A program made the position numbers and the translations under genes. A stretch of DNA of 64,000 nt, taken from positions 9,672,320 to 9,736,319 of the forward strand of contig NZ_AP022871.1 of assembly GCF_011764565.1 (NCBI RefSeq), in the 5' to 3' direction. The notes under the pieces were generated by a model that saw nothing but the letters and a program-made list of their open reading frames with translations, was not told the DNA's origin and did not search any database. Positions within the stretch are counted from its first letter, which is position 1; the number at the start of each line of letters is the position of its first letter. This DNA comes from Phytohabitans suffuscus. GTDB lineage: Bacteria > Actinomycetota > Actinomycetes > Mycobacteriales > Micromonosporaceae. Shown piece by piece: positions 19,827-29,237 of the stretch.

Positions 19827-20605
19827 GTGTCGATCGTCGAGCGGCTGCGCGCCGCGGGTTGTGTCTTCGCCGAAGACGAGGCGCGCCTGCTCACCGCCGC
19901 CGCGGACGCCCCCGCCGACCTGGCCGCGCTGGTCGCCCGCCGGGTCGCCGGCGAGCCGCTGGAGCACCTGCTGGGGTGGGCGGAGTTCTGCGGCCTGCGG
20001 ATCGCGGTCGACCCGGGCGTCTTCGTCCCGCGCCGGCGCACCGCGCTGCTGGTCCGCGAGGCGGTGACCCTGCTGGCCGGCCGCCCGTCCCCGCCCACGG
20101 TCGTCGACATGTGCTGCGGCTCCGGCGCCCTGGCCGCCGCGGTGGCCGCGGCCGCCGGCCCGGTCACCGTCCACGCCACGGACGCCGACCCCGCGGCGGT
20201 ACGCTGCGCGCGGCGCAACCTGGCCCCGGCCGGCGGCCACGTCCACCAGGGCGACCTGGACGCGCCGCTGCCCGAGTCGCTGCGCGGCCGGGTCGACGTC
20301 ATGGTGGCGAACGTCCCGTACGTCCCGACCGCCGCGCTGGCCCACCTGCCGCCCGAGGCCCGCGACCACGAGCCCCGGGCCGCCCTGGACGGCGGCGCGG
20401 ACGGCCTCGACGTACTGCGCCGCGTGGCCGCCGCCGCCCCGACCTGGCTCGCGCCCGGCGGCCACCTCCTGGTCGAGACGAGCGACCGCCAGGCCCCGCG
20501 GCCGCCGCCGCCTTCGCCGCCGCCGGCCTCACCCCGCGCGTGGTCACCGACGACACCCTGGCCGCCACCGCCGTGGTCGGCACCCGCGGCCCGACCCCGC
20601 CCTAA
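19827..20605 (+). CDS. PrmC/HemK-like protein N5-glutamine methyltransferase (frameshift near end)
   Basis: About 259 residues. N-terminal helical domain then a Rossmann methyltransferase core: VDMCCGSGALAAAVA (SAM motif I), VHATDADPAAVRCARRNL (acidic loop) and the diagnostic VANVPYVPT, a variant of the NPPY motif that holds the glutamine amide of release factors. The C-terminal strand is broken at the C4 run 20494-20497; one more C gives DRQAPAAAAAFAAAGLTPRVV and ends at TAA 20605. Such proteins methylate GGQ glutamines in release factors; this short actinobacterial paralogue may have another substrate. Confidence 0.78.
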
Positions 20606-22914
20606 CCGGCCGCCCGGCCGGGGTGTGCGCCGCGGAGGGGGACCTTGGACCAGTCGGTGTCGGAGGCCAGGTAGAAGCCGGGGTAGGACGGCTGGTTGTA
20701 GGTGGTCTGCTGGCGGGCGACCTCGGCGCGGTACTGCGGGTCGTGCATGAGCGTGTAGAGCTTGTGGTGCGTGACCTCGGTGCTCAGGTGGACCCGGATC
20801 GCGGTGCTGTCCAGGGTGCGGACCAGCAGCTCCTCGCGCCAGTCGCCCAGGACGTCGGCGACCAGGCCGGGGTTGCCCTTGGTGCCGTTGTTGGTGGTCG
20901 TGCCGGTGGCGGTGAGCAGGCGGCCACGCTTCCAGTCGTCGATCGTCGTCTCCGCGGGGGCCTGGCCGTTCACGATCTGGGTGGTCAGGTCGGCCGCCCA
21001 CCGGATGCTCATGTTCGTGCCGGGCGTGGTGGGGGCGAGCAGGTCGCCGTCGGCGGAGAAGAGGCCGATGCCGAGGTCGGCGGCGTTCGGCGGCATGGCC
21101 GGCCAGACCTCGATGCCGGGCACGGCCGGGTCGACGTCGCCGATCATCGCCCGCCCGGTGTCGCGGCCGGTGTAGTCGCCGAAGATGACCTCGCCGGTGG
21201 CCGCGTCCCGCAGCGCGTGGCCGTACGGGGCGAAGGTGCCGCCCTCGAAGCATCCGTAGATCTCCAGCCCGGGGCGGGCCGGGTCGATGTCGGTCACGTG
21301 CATGGCGTCGCCGTGGCCGAGGCGGACGTTCTGGCCGGCGACCGCGCTCTCCGGCGGGCCCACCGCGAACGAGCTGTACAGCAGCGTGCCGTCGTGGTCG
21401 ATGGTGGCCGCGCCGTACACGATCTCCTGCCTGCCGTCACCGTCCACATCGGCCGCGCTCAGCGAGTGGTACCCCTGCGTGGTGAGCGTCCCGAACTCCG
21501 GGTCGGTGCCGTCGCGGCCGTGCGGGCCGTCGTCGAACGGGTTCGTCATCGGCACCCAGCCGCTGTCCACGTACCAGCGCTCGGACAGGCGCCGCCCGTC
21601 CCAGTCGTAGGCGACCAATGTGGACCGCGTGTAGTAGCCGCGGGCGAAGACCGCCGAGGGGCGGCGGCCGTCCAGGTACGCGACGGCGGACAGGAACCGG
21701 TCCACCCGGTTGCCCGGCTCGATGCGGGCCATCGCGTAGTCGCCCCACATCAGGCCGTCGTCGTGGCGGCCCGGCTTGTAGTCGACGGTCTGCAGCTCGC
21801 GGCCGGTGGCGCCGTCGAAGACGGTCAGGTACTCCGGGCCGTCCACGATGAAGCCCTCGAAGGAGCGCAGCACGTTGCGGGCGCTGCGGGCCGGGGCGTA
21901 CACGTCGACGAAGTGGTCGACCAGCGCGGTGGCGTCCTCTCGGGACAGCGGGTACGTGTAGGCCGGCGCGATGCCGAAGGCGGCCTCCAGTGTGGACGGC
22001 CACCGTCCGGCGACCACCTCGGGATGCTTGTCCCAGCCCTGGAAGACGCCGGTCAGCCGCTCGCGGTAGCCGGCCGCGCTGAGCCGGTAGTCGTCGGCGT
22101 GCGAGTAGCCGGCCTTGAGGTCCCGCTTCGGCATGGTGACGAAGCGGGTGGAGGCGACGGCGCCGTCCGGGCGGTACCGGATCACGCGCGTGCCGGGCGC
22201 GGTCTTGAACATCATCTCCGCGCGGCCGTCGCCGTCGAAGTCGTACACCAGGAACTGGGTGTAGTGCGCGCCGGCGCGGATGTTGACGCCGAGGTCGACG
22301 CGGTACAGCAGGGTGCCGTCCGCCTCGTACGTGTCGATGTAGACCGGGCCGGTGTAGCCGACCTGGGAGACGTCCTTGGAGTTGGAGGGGTCCCACTTGA
22401 CCACGTACTCGTACTGGCCGTCGCCGTCCACGTCGCCGACGCTGAGGTCGTTCGCGGAGTACGTGTACGCCTCGCCGGCCGGGGTCACGCCGTCGGCGGG
22501 CTTGCGCAGCGGGATGTCGCGGGAGGCGCCGGCCCAGGGCGTGACGGCCGCGCTGAGCGAGACCTGCCGGCCGCGCACGACGGCGCCGACCCGGTAGCGC
22601 GAGGTGGCGGTGCCGCCGGCGTCCAGGTAGTTCGTGCTGTCGGTGACGGTGGCGACCGGCGCGCCGTCGCGGTACACCCGGAAGTCGGTGCCGGTCAGCC
22701 CGGTCGCGGAGTGGCCGGTGGCCTCCGGCGCGAGCAGCCGCCAGCTGAGGAAGACGCCGTCCGGCGTGGTGGCGGCGACGAGGCCGCGGTCGAGCCGTTC
22801 GAGCTGGGGCTGGCTGCCGGGCCGGCCGTGGCCGGCGGTCGCCGGTGCCGCGCCGAGGGGCATGAGGGCGATCGTGCAGGCGCTCGCGAGGAGCGCGCGC
22901 AGGCGGGTGTTCAT
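20602..22914 (-). CDS. Secreted rhamnogalacturonan lyase (PL11-type)
   Basis: 770 residues. Start ATG 22914 follows GGAGG and gives a clean signal peptide (LRALLASACTIALMPLGAAPATA). The mature protein has the PL11 layout: an N-terminal Fn3-like part (GVFLSWRLLAPEATG, FRVYRDGAPVATV), then an eight-bladed propeller with calcium-binding repeats (DVDGDGQYEYVVKWDPSNS, DFDGDGRAEMMFKTAPGT, DVDGDGRQEIVYGA) and the C-terminal YNQPSYPGFYLASDTDW. The enzyme cleaves the rhamnose-galacturonate backbone of pectin outside the cell. Its promoter region carries repeated LacI-like palindromes. Confidence 0.92.
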   Translation of the reverse strand: MNTRLRALLASACTIALMPLGAAPATAGHGRPGSQPQLERLDRGLVAATTPDGVFLSWRLLAPEATGHSATGLTGTDFRVYRDGAPVATVTDSTNYLDAGGTATSRYRVGAVVRGRQVSLSAAVTPWAGASRDIPLRKPADGVTPAGEAYTYSANDLSVGDVDGDGQYEYVVKWDPSNSKDVSQVGYTGPVYIDTYEADGTLLYRVDLGVNIRAGAHYTQFLVYDFDGDGRAEMMFKTAPGTRVIRYRPDGAVASTRFVTMPKRDLKAGYSHADDYRLSAAGYRERLTGVFQGWDKHPEVVAGRWPSTLEAAFGIAPAYTYPLSREDATALVDHFVDVYAPARSARNVLRSFEGFIVDGPEYLTVFDGATGRELQTVDYKPGRHDDGLMWGDYAMARIEPGNRVDRFLSAVAYLDGRRPSAVFARGYYTRSTLVAYDWDGRRLSERWYVDSGWVPMTNPFDDGPHGRDGTDPEFGTLTTQGYHSLSAADVDGDGRQEIVYGAATIDHDGTLLYSSFAVGPPESAVAGQNVRLGHGDAMHVTDIDPARPGLEIYGCFEGGTFAPYGHALRDAATGEVIFGDYTGRDTGRAMIGDVDPAVPGIEVWPAMPPNAADLGIGLFSADGDLLAPTTPGTNMSIRWAADLTTQIVNGQAPAETTIDDWKRGRLLTATGTTTNNGTKGNPGLVADVLGDWREELLVRTLDSTAIRVHLSTEVTHHKLYTLMHDPQYRAEVARQQTTYNQPSYPGFYLASDTDWSKVPLRGAHPGRAAG

Positions 22915-22959
22915 CAGCGCCTCCGTGGGGTGGGCGGCCGATCGGGAACGTCGCTCGGT

Positions 22960-23044
22960 ATCGACAGGCGTTTCGACGAGCATCGACAGGCGTTTCGATG
23001 AAACGTTCAAACAGGTAGAAGGCTATGGATCCAGGAAAGCGCTT
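22960..23044 (-). promoter_or_regulatory. LacI-like operator cluster before the rhamnogalacturonan lyase
   Basis: ATCGACAGGCGTTTCGA is repeated exactly (22960-22976 and 22982-22998, 22-bp spacing); the second copy leads into the palindrome CGTTTCGATGAAACG (22991-23005). AAGCGCTT (23037-23044) is a further palindrome of the kind bound by GalR/LacI regulators. All lie 45-130 bp upstream of the start, where a catabolite or substrate repressor would act. Confidence 0.6.
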
Positions 23045-23379
23045 GTCAAGGCATCGCCCCGCCTCGGCGAGCCCCGCCGGGCCGATCGGCCACAGGCCCG
23101 GACCCCCGCCGGACCCCCACTGGACCCCCGCGGGGCGCCAGCTTTTCGGGCGGTTAGCCGTACCTTAAGTTTGTTTCTCGTTCCCGGGATCTCCCACCCC
23201 GCCACCAAGCCACCTGAGCAGCCGCAATCGTGGACAGAACCACCGAATCCGGCACTGGTACGCGCTGACGCACCCTCAAAACTGGCTTAAAACACGGCGT
23301 TCGGCGCGTTTGACAGGGTTCGCCGCGCCGGGAGTACGCTCCGCGCACCCCCCGCTCGCCACCCCTGGAGTTCCGCCTC

Positions 23380-24491
23380 ATGACAGCTGCGTCCTCCCCC
23401 GGCGCCTGCGCGTGGCACTCGCCGCGCTCACCGTGCTCGCGACCGCCGCGACCGCGTTGTCCGGCTGCGCGGGCCAGCCCGGCGAGCAGGTGGTCAACGA
23501 GCCGCAGGCCGCCGGCGACCCGGCGGTGGCCGCCAGCGACGACCAGTACAGCGAGTCGGCGCCCGAGCCGGAAGCGGACCCGACCACCCCGGCGGCGGCG
23601 TCCAAGCGCCCCGCCGACCAGCCGGACCCGACGCGGCAGCCCAACCGCCCGGCGGCGACGACCCCCGCCGCGGAGGAGGACGACGAGCCTTCGCCGGCCC
23701 GTACGACCACCGCGCCGCCGTCCGTCAACCGCGCGACGATCCGCCCGCCGGCCACCACCGGCCCGCCGCGGGGCAGCACCGCGACCACCCGGCCGCCGGT
23801 CACGACCGGCCCGCCGCAGCCGCCGGTGACCACCGGTCCGCCGCAGCCCCCCGTGACGACCGGCCCGCCGCAGCCCCCGGTCACCACCGGCCCGCCGCAG
23901 CCGCCGGCCACGACCGCGCCGCCGCCGACCACGGCCCCGCCCGGACTGGAGTTCGGCCCGGACGAGTGCTCGGAGGGGAACGGCCTGCAGACGCACGACG
24001 GCTTCCAGAACGGCAACCGCTGCGTCGACACCCAGATGGGCGAGGTCGCCGAGGCGGCCGACAACCCGACGCTGCTGATCACCGAGGCACCGGAAAGCGT
24101 CGGCGTCAACCAGCCCTTCACCATCCGGGTCAGCACCCGCAACCTGGTCCGCGACCGGTTCCTGCCGGCCGGGCAGGGCGGCTACTACGTGGACATGTCG
24201 ATCCTGACCGCCCAGGGCCTGGTGCGCGGCCACTTCCACACCGCCTGCCGGGTGCTCACCAGCACCGACGTGGCCCCGGAGCCCGCACCGGCGCCGGCGT
24301 TCTTCGTGGCGACCGAGGACCGGCAGGGCGGCAGCGAGCCGGACATCATCGAGATCCGGGTGCCGGGGCTGCCCCAGGCGGGCACGTTCCAGTGCTCCGC
24401 GTGGGCCGGCGACGCCTCCCACCGGGTACCGATGATGCAGCGCGCCAACCAGATCCCCGCCCTGGACGCGGTCCGGGTCGAGGTCCGCTGA
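23380..24491 (+). CDS. Thr/Pro-rich lipoprotein of unknown function (frameshift in signal peptide)
   Basis: About 370 residues. ATG 23380 follows CTGGAG; adding one C to the C5 run 23396-23400 gives MTAASSPRRLRVALAALTVL and the lipobox LSGCAG, so it should be a lipid-anchored surface protein. Next comes an acidic/proline-rich spacer with four tandem TTGPPQPPV units (bases 23799-23915, 27-bp period) and then a globular C-terminal domain of ~180 residues with four Cys (DECSEGNGLQ, NRCVDTQ, HTACRVL, FQCSAW) that could form two disulphides. I do not recognise the domain. Convergent with the next gene (10-bp gap). Confidence 0.7.
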
Positions 24492-24501
24492 CCGCCCGGC
24501 C

Positions 24502-25848
24502 TCACCCGACTCCCGTCGCGGCGGCCGGATCGAGCGCCGCCGCGACGGCGGTCAGCTCCATCGCGCGGGCGCAGGCCAGCATGTCGTCGCGGGACAGGTA
24601 CCGGGTGTCCGCCTCCAGCGTGAGCCGGAACGACCCGGGTGCCTCCTCGACGGCGGCGAGCAGCCGCTCGCTCCTGCGCCGGGTCAGCGGGCTGTGGCTG
24701 GACGAGGTCCGCGCCAGCGCGGCGCGCACCTGGCCGGGCGCGGGCGGCTCGGCGGGCGGCCCGCCGTCCTGGTCGAGCCGGCGGTCGTTGTAGTAGCAGT
24801 GGACGTCCAGCTCCTCGCCCCGCTCCCGGCCGATGCGGTCGACGAGGTCGGCCACCTGGTCCGGGTCGTAGTAGGCGTTCTTGAACGTGGAGACGACCCG
24901 CCGGGCGAGCCGGGCCAGGGCCTCGTCGAAGGTGACGCCGGCGACGTCGACCGCGCACAGGCCGTACTGCGTGACGACCGCGACCGAGCCGGCCAGCCCG
25001 CGCCGGAACCGGTTGTTGACCGCGACCCGGGTCACCGACGGGTTGACGCCGGTCACCCGGGCCAGCGCGACCAGGAAGAGCGTGAGGATCACCTGGGCGC
25101 TGCCGGCCCGGGTGCGGCTCTGGATGGCCTGGACCGCCAGGTGGGTGGCGGGCGAGACGAAGTCGAGCTTCCAGTGGCGCGGCTCGCCCCGGTCGGCGGG
25201 CGCGGGGAACCGCCGCGCCGGCATCTGGCGCAGCGCGTGCGCCCACTGCCGCAGCACGGCCTCGCTGTGCCGGCGGCCGGCCGGCGAGCGCTGCCAGCGG
25301 GCCTGTTCCAGGGGCTGCATCGCGGTGACCGGCTCCGGCGGCGCGCCGCCCGCGGCCTCCCGCCGGCGCAGGTCGGCCAGGACGGTGAGCGCGCCGAACG
25401 CGTCCCACACGACGTGGCACACGGTCAGCACCCGGTAGGCGGGGACCCCGTCCCGGGTGACCGCGGCCAGGAAGATCGGCCACTGCCGCGCGAGGTCGAG
25501 GTCGTGGCCGGCGTACCGGACGGCGACCCGGTCGGCGACCCGCTCCGGGTCCTCGGCGCCCGCCTCGACGACGTCGAGCCCGATCTCGCCGGCGGCGTGC
25601 ACCACCTGCGTGGCCGGACCGTCCGCGGGAAACCGCAGCAGGGTGCGCAGCACCTGGTACCGGCCCATCACGAACCGCAGCCAGTCGGCGACGTCGTCGA
25701 GGGTGGTGCCGGCCGGCAGGGGCGCCACATTGGACAGTGCCAGCCAGCAGCCCTGCCGCCGCATCGCGCCGAGGATCTCGCGCTGGCCCCAGCTCAGCTC
25801 GGCGACACCGGAGCCCTCGCCCGCGAAGCGCACCACCATCCGGCCCAT
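24502..25848 (-). CDS. Stand-alone condensation-domain protein (NRPS C-domain fold)
   Basis: 448 residues folding as a CoA-dependent-acyltransferase/condensation domain: LSWGQREILGAMRRQ (C1-like), the active-site block VCHVVWDAFGALTVL, VNNRFRRGLAGSVAVVTQYGLC and the C-terminal AMELTAVAAAL. The canonical HHxxxDG is changed to CHVVWDA: the second, catalytic His and the Asp remain, but the first His is Cys and the Gly is Ala. No adenylation or carrier domain is nearby. Start ATG 25848 is chosen just before MVVRFAGEGSGVAELSWGQ. It may acylate a small molecule; no product can be inferred. Confidence 0.75.
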   Translation of the reverse strand: MGRMVVRFAGEGSGVAELSWGQREILGAMRRQGCWLALSNVAPLPAGTTLDDVADWLRFVMGRYQVLRTLLRFPADGPATQVVHAAGEIGLDVVEAGAEDPERVADRVAVRYAGHDLDLARQWPIFLAAVTRDGVPAYRVLTVCHVVWDAFGALTVLADLRRREAAGGAPPEPVTAMQPLEQARWQRSPAGRRHSEAVLRQWAHALRQMPARRFPAPADRGEPRHWKLDFVSPATHLAVQAIQSRTRAGSAQVILTLFLVALARVTGVNPSVTRVAVNNRFRRGLAGSVAVVTQYGLCAVDVAGVTFDEALARLARRVVSTFKNAYYDPDQVADLVDRIGRERGEELDVHCYYNDRRLDQDGGPPAEPPAPGQVRAALARTSSSHSPLTRRRSERLLAAVEEAPGSFRLTLEADTRYLSRDDMLACARAMELTAVAAALDPAAATGVG

Positions 25849-25951
25849 GCCGACCAGCCTCGCCCCGGCCGGTCGAGCACCGGCAGGAAACCGTTCGACC
25901 GGGGGCCCGGGGCGCGGGCGCGAGGCCCGCACCCCGGGGCGGGACCGGCGG

Positions 25952-28828
25952 CTACCGGGTGAACGCCTGGAACTCCGCGACCCGGACCTGGGCCGCGAAC
26001 GGGCTGGCCGTGGCGCAGTCCGTCACGGTGGCCGGGTCGGCGTCCTGCTCGCCGGCGTAGAACGGGTTGCCGGTGCACTGGCTCGCCAGCACCTCGAGGC
26101 GCAGGTGGGTGGCGGGCGTCGGGCTGAACCGGAACTGCCGCAGGTTGAGCGACGGCGCGGTCGGCCGGAAGCTGCCGGACGGGAACGCGTCGGCCGGGCT
26201 GCGGTAGACCCGCCGCCAGCCGGCGTCCGTGGCGCAGTCGGCCCTGGTGGCGTCGCAGGCCCACACCGCGAACGAGCGGAGCGCGGTGAACCGGTTCTGG
26301 GTGTTGGGGTCGGCGTCGCCGGCGACCGCCGGGCGCAGCAGCGCGCTCACGTTGACCACGCTGACCTTCTGCGGCAGGTCGCCGGCGAGGTCGACGGTGA
26401 GCGTGCGGCCGGCCACGCCGTCGAGCGAGGCCCAGTTGGTGCCCTCGGTCTCGTCGATCAGCCGGTCCAGGTTGACGCCGGGGCCGCTGACCGTGGCGCC
26501 GGCGGCCGAGGAGGCCAGGTTGCGCGGCAGGTTGACCTTCAGCTCCTGGGCGCGGCCGGCCAGGAAGAGCGTGCTGAACTTGCGGTGCCCGTACCCGGGG
26601 CCGGCGGCGACCAGGTTGAACTGCTTGCCGCCGACGATCTCGAACGTGTCCGGCAGGTCGGTCTCCGGGTCGGTGTCGGCGACCGGTACGGCCCGCGCCT
26701 CGTAGTCGCCGACGTACAGCCGGATCGGCGCGCCCTCGGAGTCGCCGAGCGGCCGCAGCGTGACGGTGGCGTTGCCGCCGTACGGGGAGGCGAAGCTCGG
26801 CACCGGGTCGGCGTCGCTCGGGCCGCTGGTGGCATCCCGGCCCATGCCGGCCTGGGCGAACGCGTTCCACATCAGCTCCTGGTTGGCGCCGCCGAAGCGG
26901 ACCAGGTCGGCGGCGAGCATGTTGTCGCGCATGTCCAGCATGCTGAACTGGCTGCTGGCCTGGAGCAGGAACGAGTCGAACATCAGCTGCGCCCAGCGCC
27001 GGTTGCCCGGGCACGAGGTGACCTCGACGGCCCCGTCGGCGCAGCGGGCCTGCAGCGACGGGGTGCCCTTGCCGTACCTGGCCAGGAACGCCTCGCGCAG
27101 CCGCACCTGGGTGGCGCTCCAGATCTCGCCGTCGGCGTGCACCTGCTGGCCCACGAGGTCGTACCCGACGTCGGAGTAGTTGAGCGGGCTGCGGGTGGAG
27201 TCGTAGTTGCGGATGCCGTTGGCGTTGTTGCCGGTGACGTAGGCGCCGGTGACGAACTGGCTGTCGCCGGGCGCCCGGAAGCCGTACTCGTACAGGTACT
27301 CGGCGGCGAGCAGGTCGCCCCAGGACTCGCCCATCGCACCGCCCTGCGCGGAGCCGATGCCGGTGTCCGGGCCGGCGATCATGCGGTTGGTGATGGCGTG
27401 CGTGTACTCGTGGCCGATCACCGTCATGTCGTAGTCGCCGTCGACGCAGGGCGGGTACGCCGCGCCGGCCTGCGGCTGCCACAGGAACATGTTGGTGCTC
27501 GGCGGGAGGCCGTCGCGGCCGGTGCCCTGGTTGGCGTTGTTGCGGCTGCCGCCGAGCGCGTTCGCCTGCGCCTGGCCGGTCTCCGGGTCGCCGCCGAGCC
27601 CTTCGCCGGACACGTTGACCACCTGCATGTTCCAGGCCGACTCGGTGAAGCCGAGGTTGAACGCCCAGTCGTGCATGCGGTTGTGCATCGCGAAGAGGTT
27701 GGCGGTGGCCGCGTCGGCGTCGTTGCGCTGGGCGGAGGTGAAGACCGCCGGGTTGCAGCGGGCCTGCCGCCACTGGTCGGTGAACGGGTAGACGTACTCG
27801 CGGGCGGGGCTCGCCGTCGCCGGTACCCGCGGGGTGCCGGCGCCGAGGCTGAGCGCGCTGTCGGCCGCGTTGCCGCGCGAGGTGAAGGTGGGCAGGCCGG
27901 TGGCGACGTCCACGTCCCACGCCTCGCCGGTGTTGGGGTCGCTGACCGCCTTCACGCACCGCCCCTCGTCCTGCTGGCACCAGAGCACGCGCGGGTCGCG
28001 CCCGGCGCTGGCGCTGGCCGGCGGGGTGGCCGGGAAGACCGCCCAGCGGGGGTTGTCCGAGTCGAAGTCGACGAGGTCCTCGCGGACCAGCACCTGCCCG
28101 GTACGACCGTCCACATAGGTCGTCACGGCGACCGGGTCGGCGGCGGACGGGGAGGTGAGCGTCACCGCGTACGCGTCGCGCGGCCCGCCGGCCGGCGTCG
28201 GCACCGCGACCCGCCGCACGTCGCTCGTGCCGGTGTCCGCGCCGAGGCCGGCGTTCTCGCGGGCGATCGCCACCGCCACCGCCTCGCTGAGCGTCGCCGG
28301 CTCGGGCACGCCGGTGTCCCGGGACAGCGACGAGGTGACCCGCAGCGCCTTGCCGCCGGCGACCAGCACGGTGACGAGCCCGTCGTGGCCGGCGGGCAGG
28401 TCGCCGAAGCGCTGCCGCAGCGTCACCACCGTGCCGCTGCCCATCGGGCGGACCAGCAGCGGCTCCAGCGCGGCGACGGCCGCCTCGTCCAGGCCGAACA
28501 GGTCGCGGTTGCCGGCCAGGTAGGCGCGGGCGGCCGCCTCCGGGTCGGCGGGCAGGCCGACGGCGAGGGGCTTCGCGCCGCCGCCGAGCGCGCTGGGCGT
28601 ACCCAGGATGTTGAAGCGGACGTCGCCCAGCGCGCCGGCGCGGGCGCGCTGCGCGGCGTCCGGTGCGACGGCGCCGCCGCGGTTGTCGAGGTCGAGGGAG
28701 AGGTGCTTCTCCCCCGCGAGGCTCAGGTCGGGCGGTGCGGCGGGCGCCGCGGTCGCCGATCGGGAGAAGGCCGGCGGTCCGGCCAGGAACACGACGGCGG
28801 CGATCCATGCCGCGGCCACTTTGCGCAC
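25952..28828 (-). CDS. Secreted M36 (fungalysin-type) metallopeptidase
   Basis: 958 residues. GTG 28828 lies 5 bp after AAGGGGGA and yields a signal peptide (KVAAAWIAAVVFLAGPPAFSRSATA). A long FTP/PepSY-type propeptide precedes the M36 catalytic domain: TANLFAMHNRMHDWAFNLGF, zinc motif HEYTH (H473, bases 27398-27412) followed by GESWGDLLAAEYL with the third ligand. The C-terminal ~250 residues form a discoidin-like domain (VNLDRLIDETEGTNWAS, LRLEVLASQCTGNP). Exported protease, probably nutritional; no autoregulatory element noted. Confidence 0.92.
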   Translation of the reverse strand: MRKVAAAWIAAVVFLAGPPAFSRSATAAPAAPPDLSLAGEKHLSLDLDNRGGAVAPDAAQRARAGALGDVRFNILGTPSALGGGAKPLAVGLPADPEAAARAYLAGNRDLFGLDEAAVAALEPLLVRPMGSGTVVTLRQRFGDLPAGHDGLVTVLVAGGKALRVTSSLSRDTGVPEPATLSEAVAVAIARENAGLGADTGTSDVRRVAVPTPAGGPRDAYAVTLTSPSAADPVAVTTYVDGRTGQVLVREDLVDFDSDNPRWAVFPATPPASASAGRDPRVLWCQQDEGRCVKAVSDPNTGEAWDVDVATGLPTFTSRGNAADSALSLGAGTPRVPATASPAREYVYPFTDQWRQARCNPAVFTSAQRNDADAATANLFAMHNRMHDWAFNLGFTESAWNMQVVNVSGEGLGGDPETGQAQANALGGSRNNANQGTGRDGLPPSTNMFLWQPQAGAAYPPCVDGDYDMTVIGHEYTHAITNRMIAGPDTGIGSAQGGAMGESWGDLLAAEYLYEYGFRAPGDSQFVTGAYVTGNNANGIRNYDSTRSPLNYSDVGYDLVGQQVHADGEIWSATQVRLREAFLARYGKGTPSLQARCADGAVEVTSCPGNRRWAQLMFDSFLLQASSQFSMLDMRDNMLAADLVRFGGANQELMWNAFAQAGMGRDATSGPSDADPVPSFASPYGGNATVTLRPLGDSEGAPIRLYVGDYEARAVPVADTDPETDLPDTFEIVGGKQFNLVAAGPGYGHRKFSTLFLAGRAQELKVNLPRNLASSAAGATVSGPGVNLDRLIDETEGTNWASLDGVAGRTLTVDLAGDLPQKVSVVNVSALLRPAVAGDADPNTQNRFTALRSFAVWACDATRADCATDAGWRRVYRSPADAFPSGSFRPTAPSLNLRQFRFSPTPATHLRLEVLASQCTGNPFYAGEQDADPATVTDCATASPFAAQVRVAEFQAFTR

Positions 28829-29237
28829 GACGGTCCCCCTTGGTCGATGCAGGTCTTTGCATGTTTGGATACTCGACCGCCCCTGGCGGGGCAAGGGCAC
28901 CTGCCCGTACGCACCGCTCGCGGTGACCGTCGGCGCAGGTCAGGGCCGCGCCGCCGGCGGTGGTATGGATCAAGAGGTATGGAATCGACGGGCTTTCCCG
29001 CACCGCCGGCCGGACCGCGCCGGGTCTGGCATGTTTCGTCCTCGCGCGACCGGAACGTCCCACGACCTGATCAGGTCTTGGCCTTCGAACGATGTGTGGG
29101 AAAGGTCCCGATCCGCGCACAGACCTGTCGCTGGGACGTCACATGGGGTTAGGTGAGCAGGCAGAGGGGTACGAAGCGGCCCCGGCCAACGGGGAAATGT
29201 ATTGACGGCTATCGAGCCTCAGCGCGGAGGTGCGGCC
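28829..29237. other. Intergenic region between divergent protease and stress genes
   Basis: 409 bp with no credible coding frame. It must hold the promoters of the M36 peptidase and the universal stress protein. I looked for a GGGAC-N4-GTCCC DosR box because universal stress genes are often in that regulon and found only isolated half sites (for example GTCCC near 29057 and 29112), so no claim is made. Confidence 0.5.

Noticed and set aside
17646-20750. A single ~1030-residue reading frame spanning GvpL, the anti-sigma and the methyltransferase
   Set aside because: It is an accident of missing bases in C runs; each segment belongs to a separate family and the sigma-factor gene in between is in another context.
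23045-23379. A possible riboswitch (for example c-di-AMP type) before the lipoprotein gene
   Set aside because: The region is gene-free, but I could not find the conserved helices or signature bases of a known riboswitch class.
28829-29237. DosR box upstream of the universal stress protein
   Set aside because: Only single half sites with wrong spacing; no GGGAC-N4-GTCCC.
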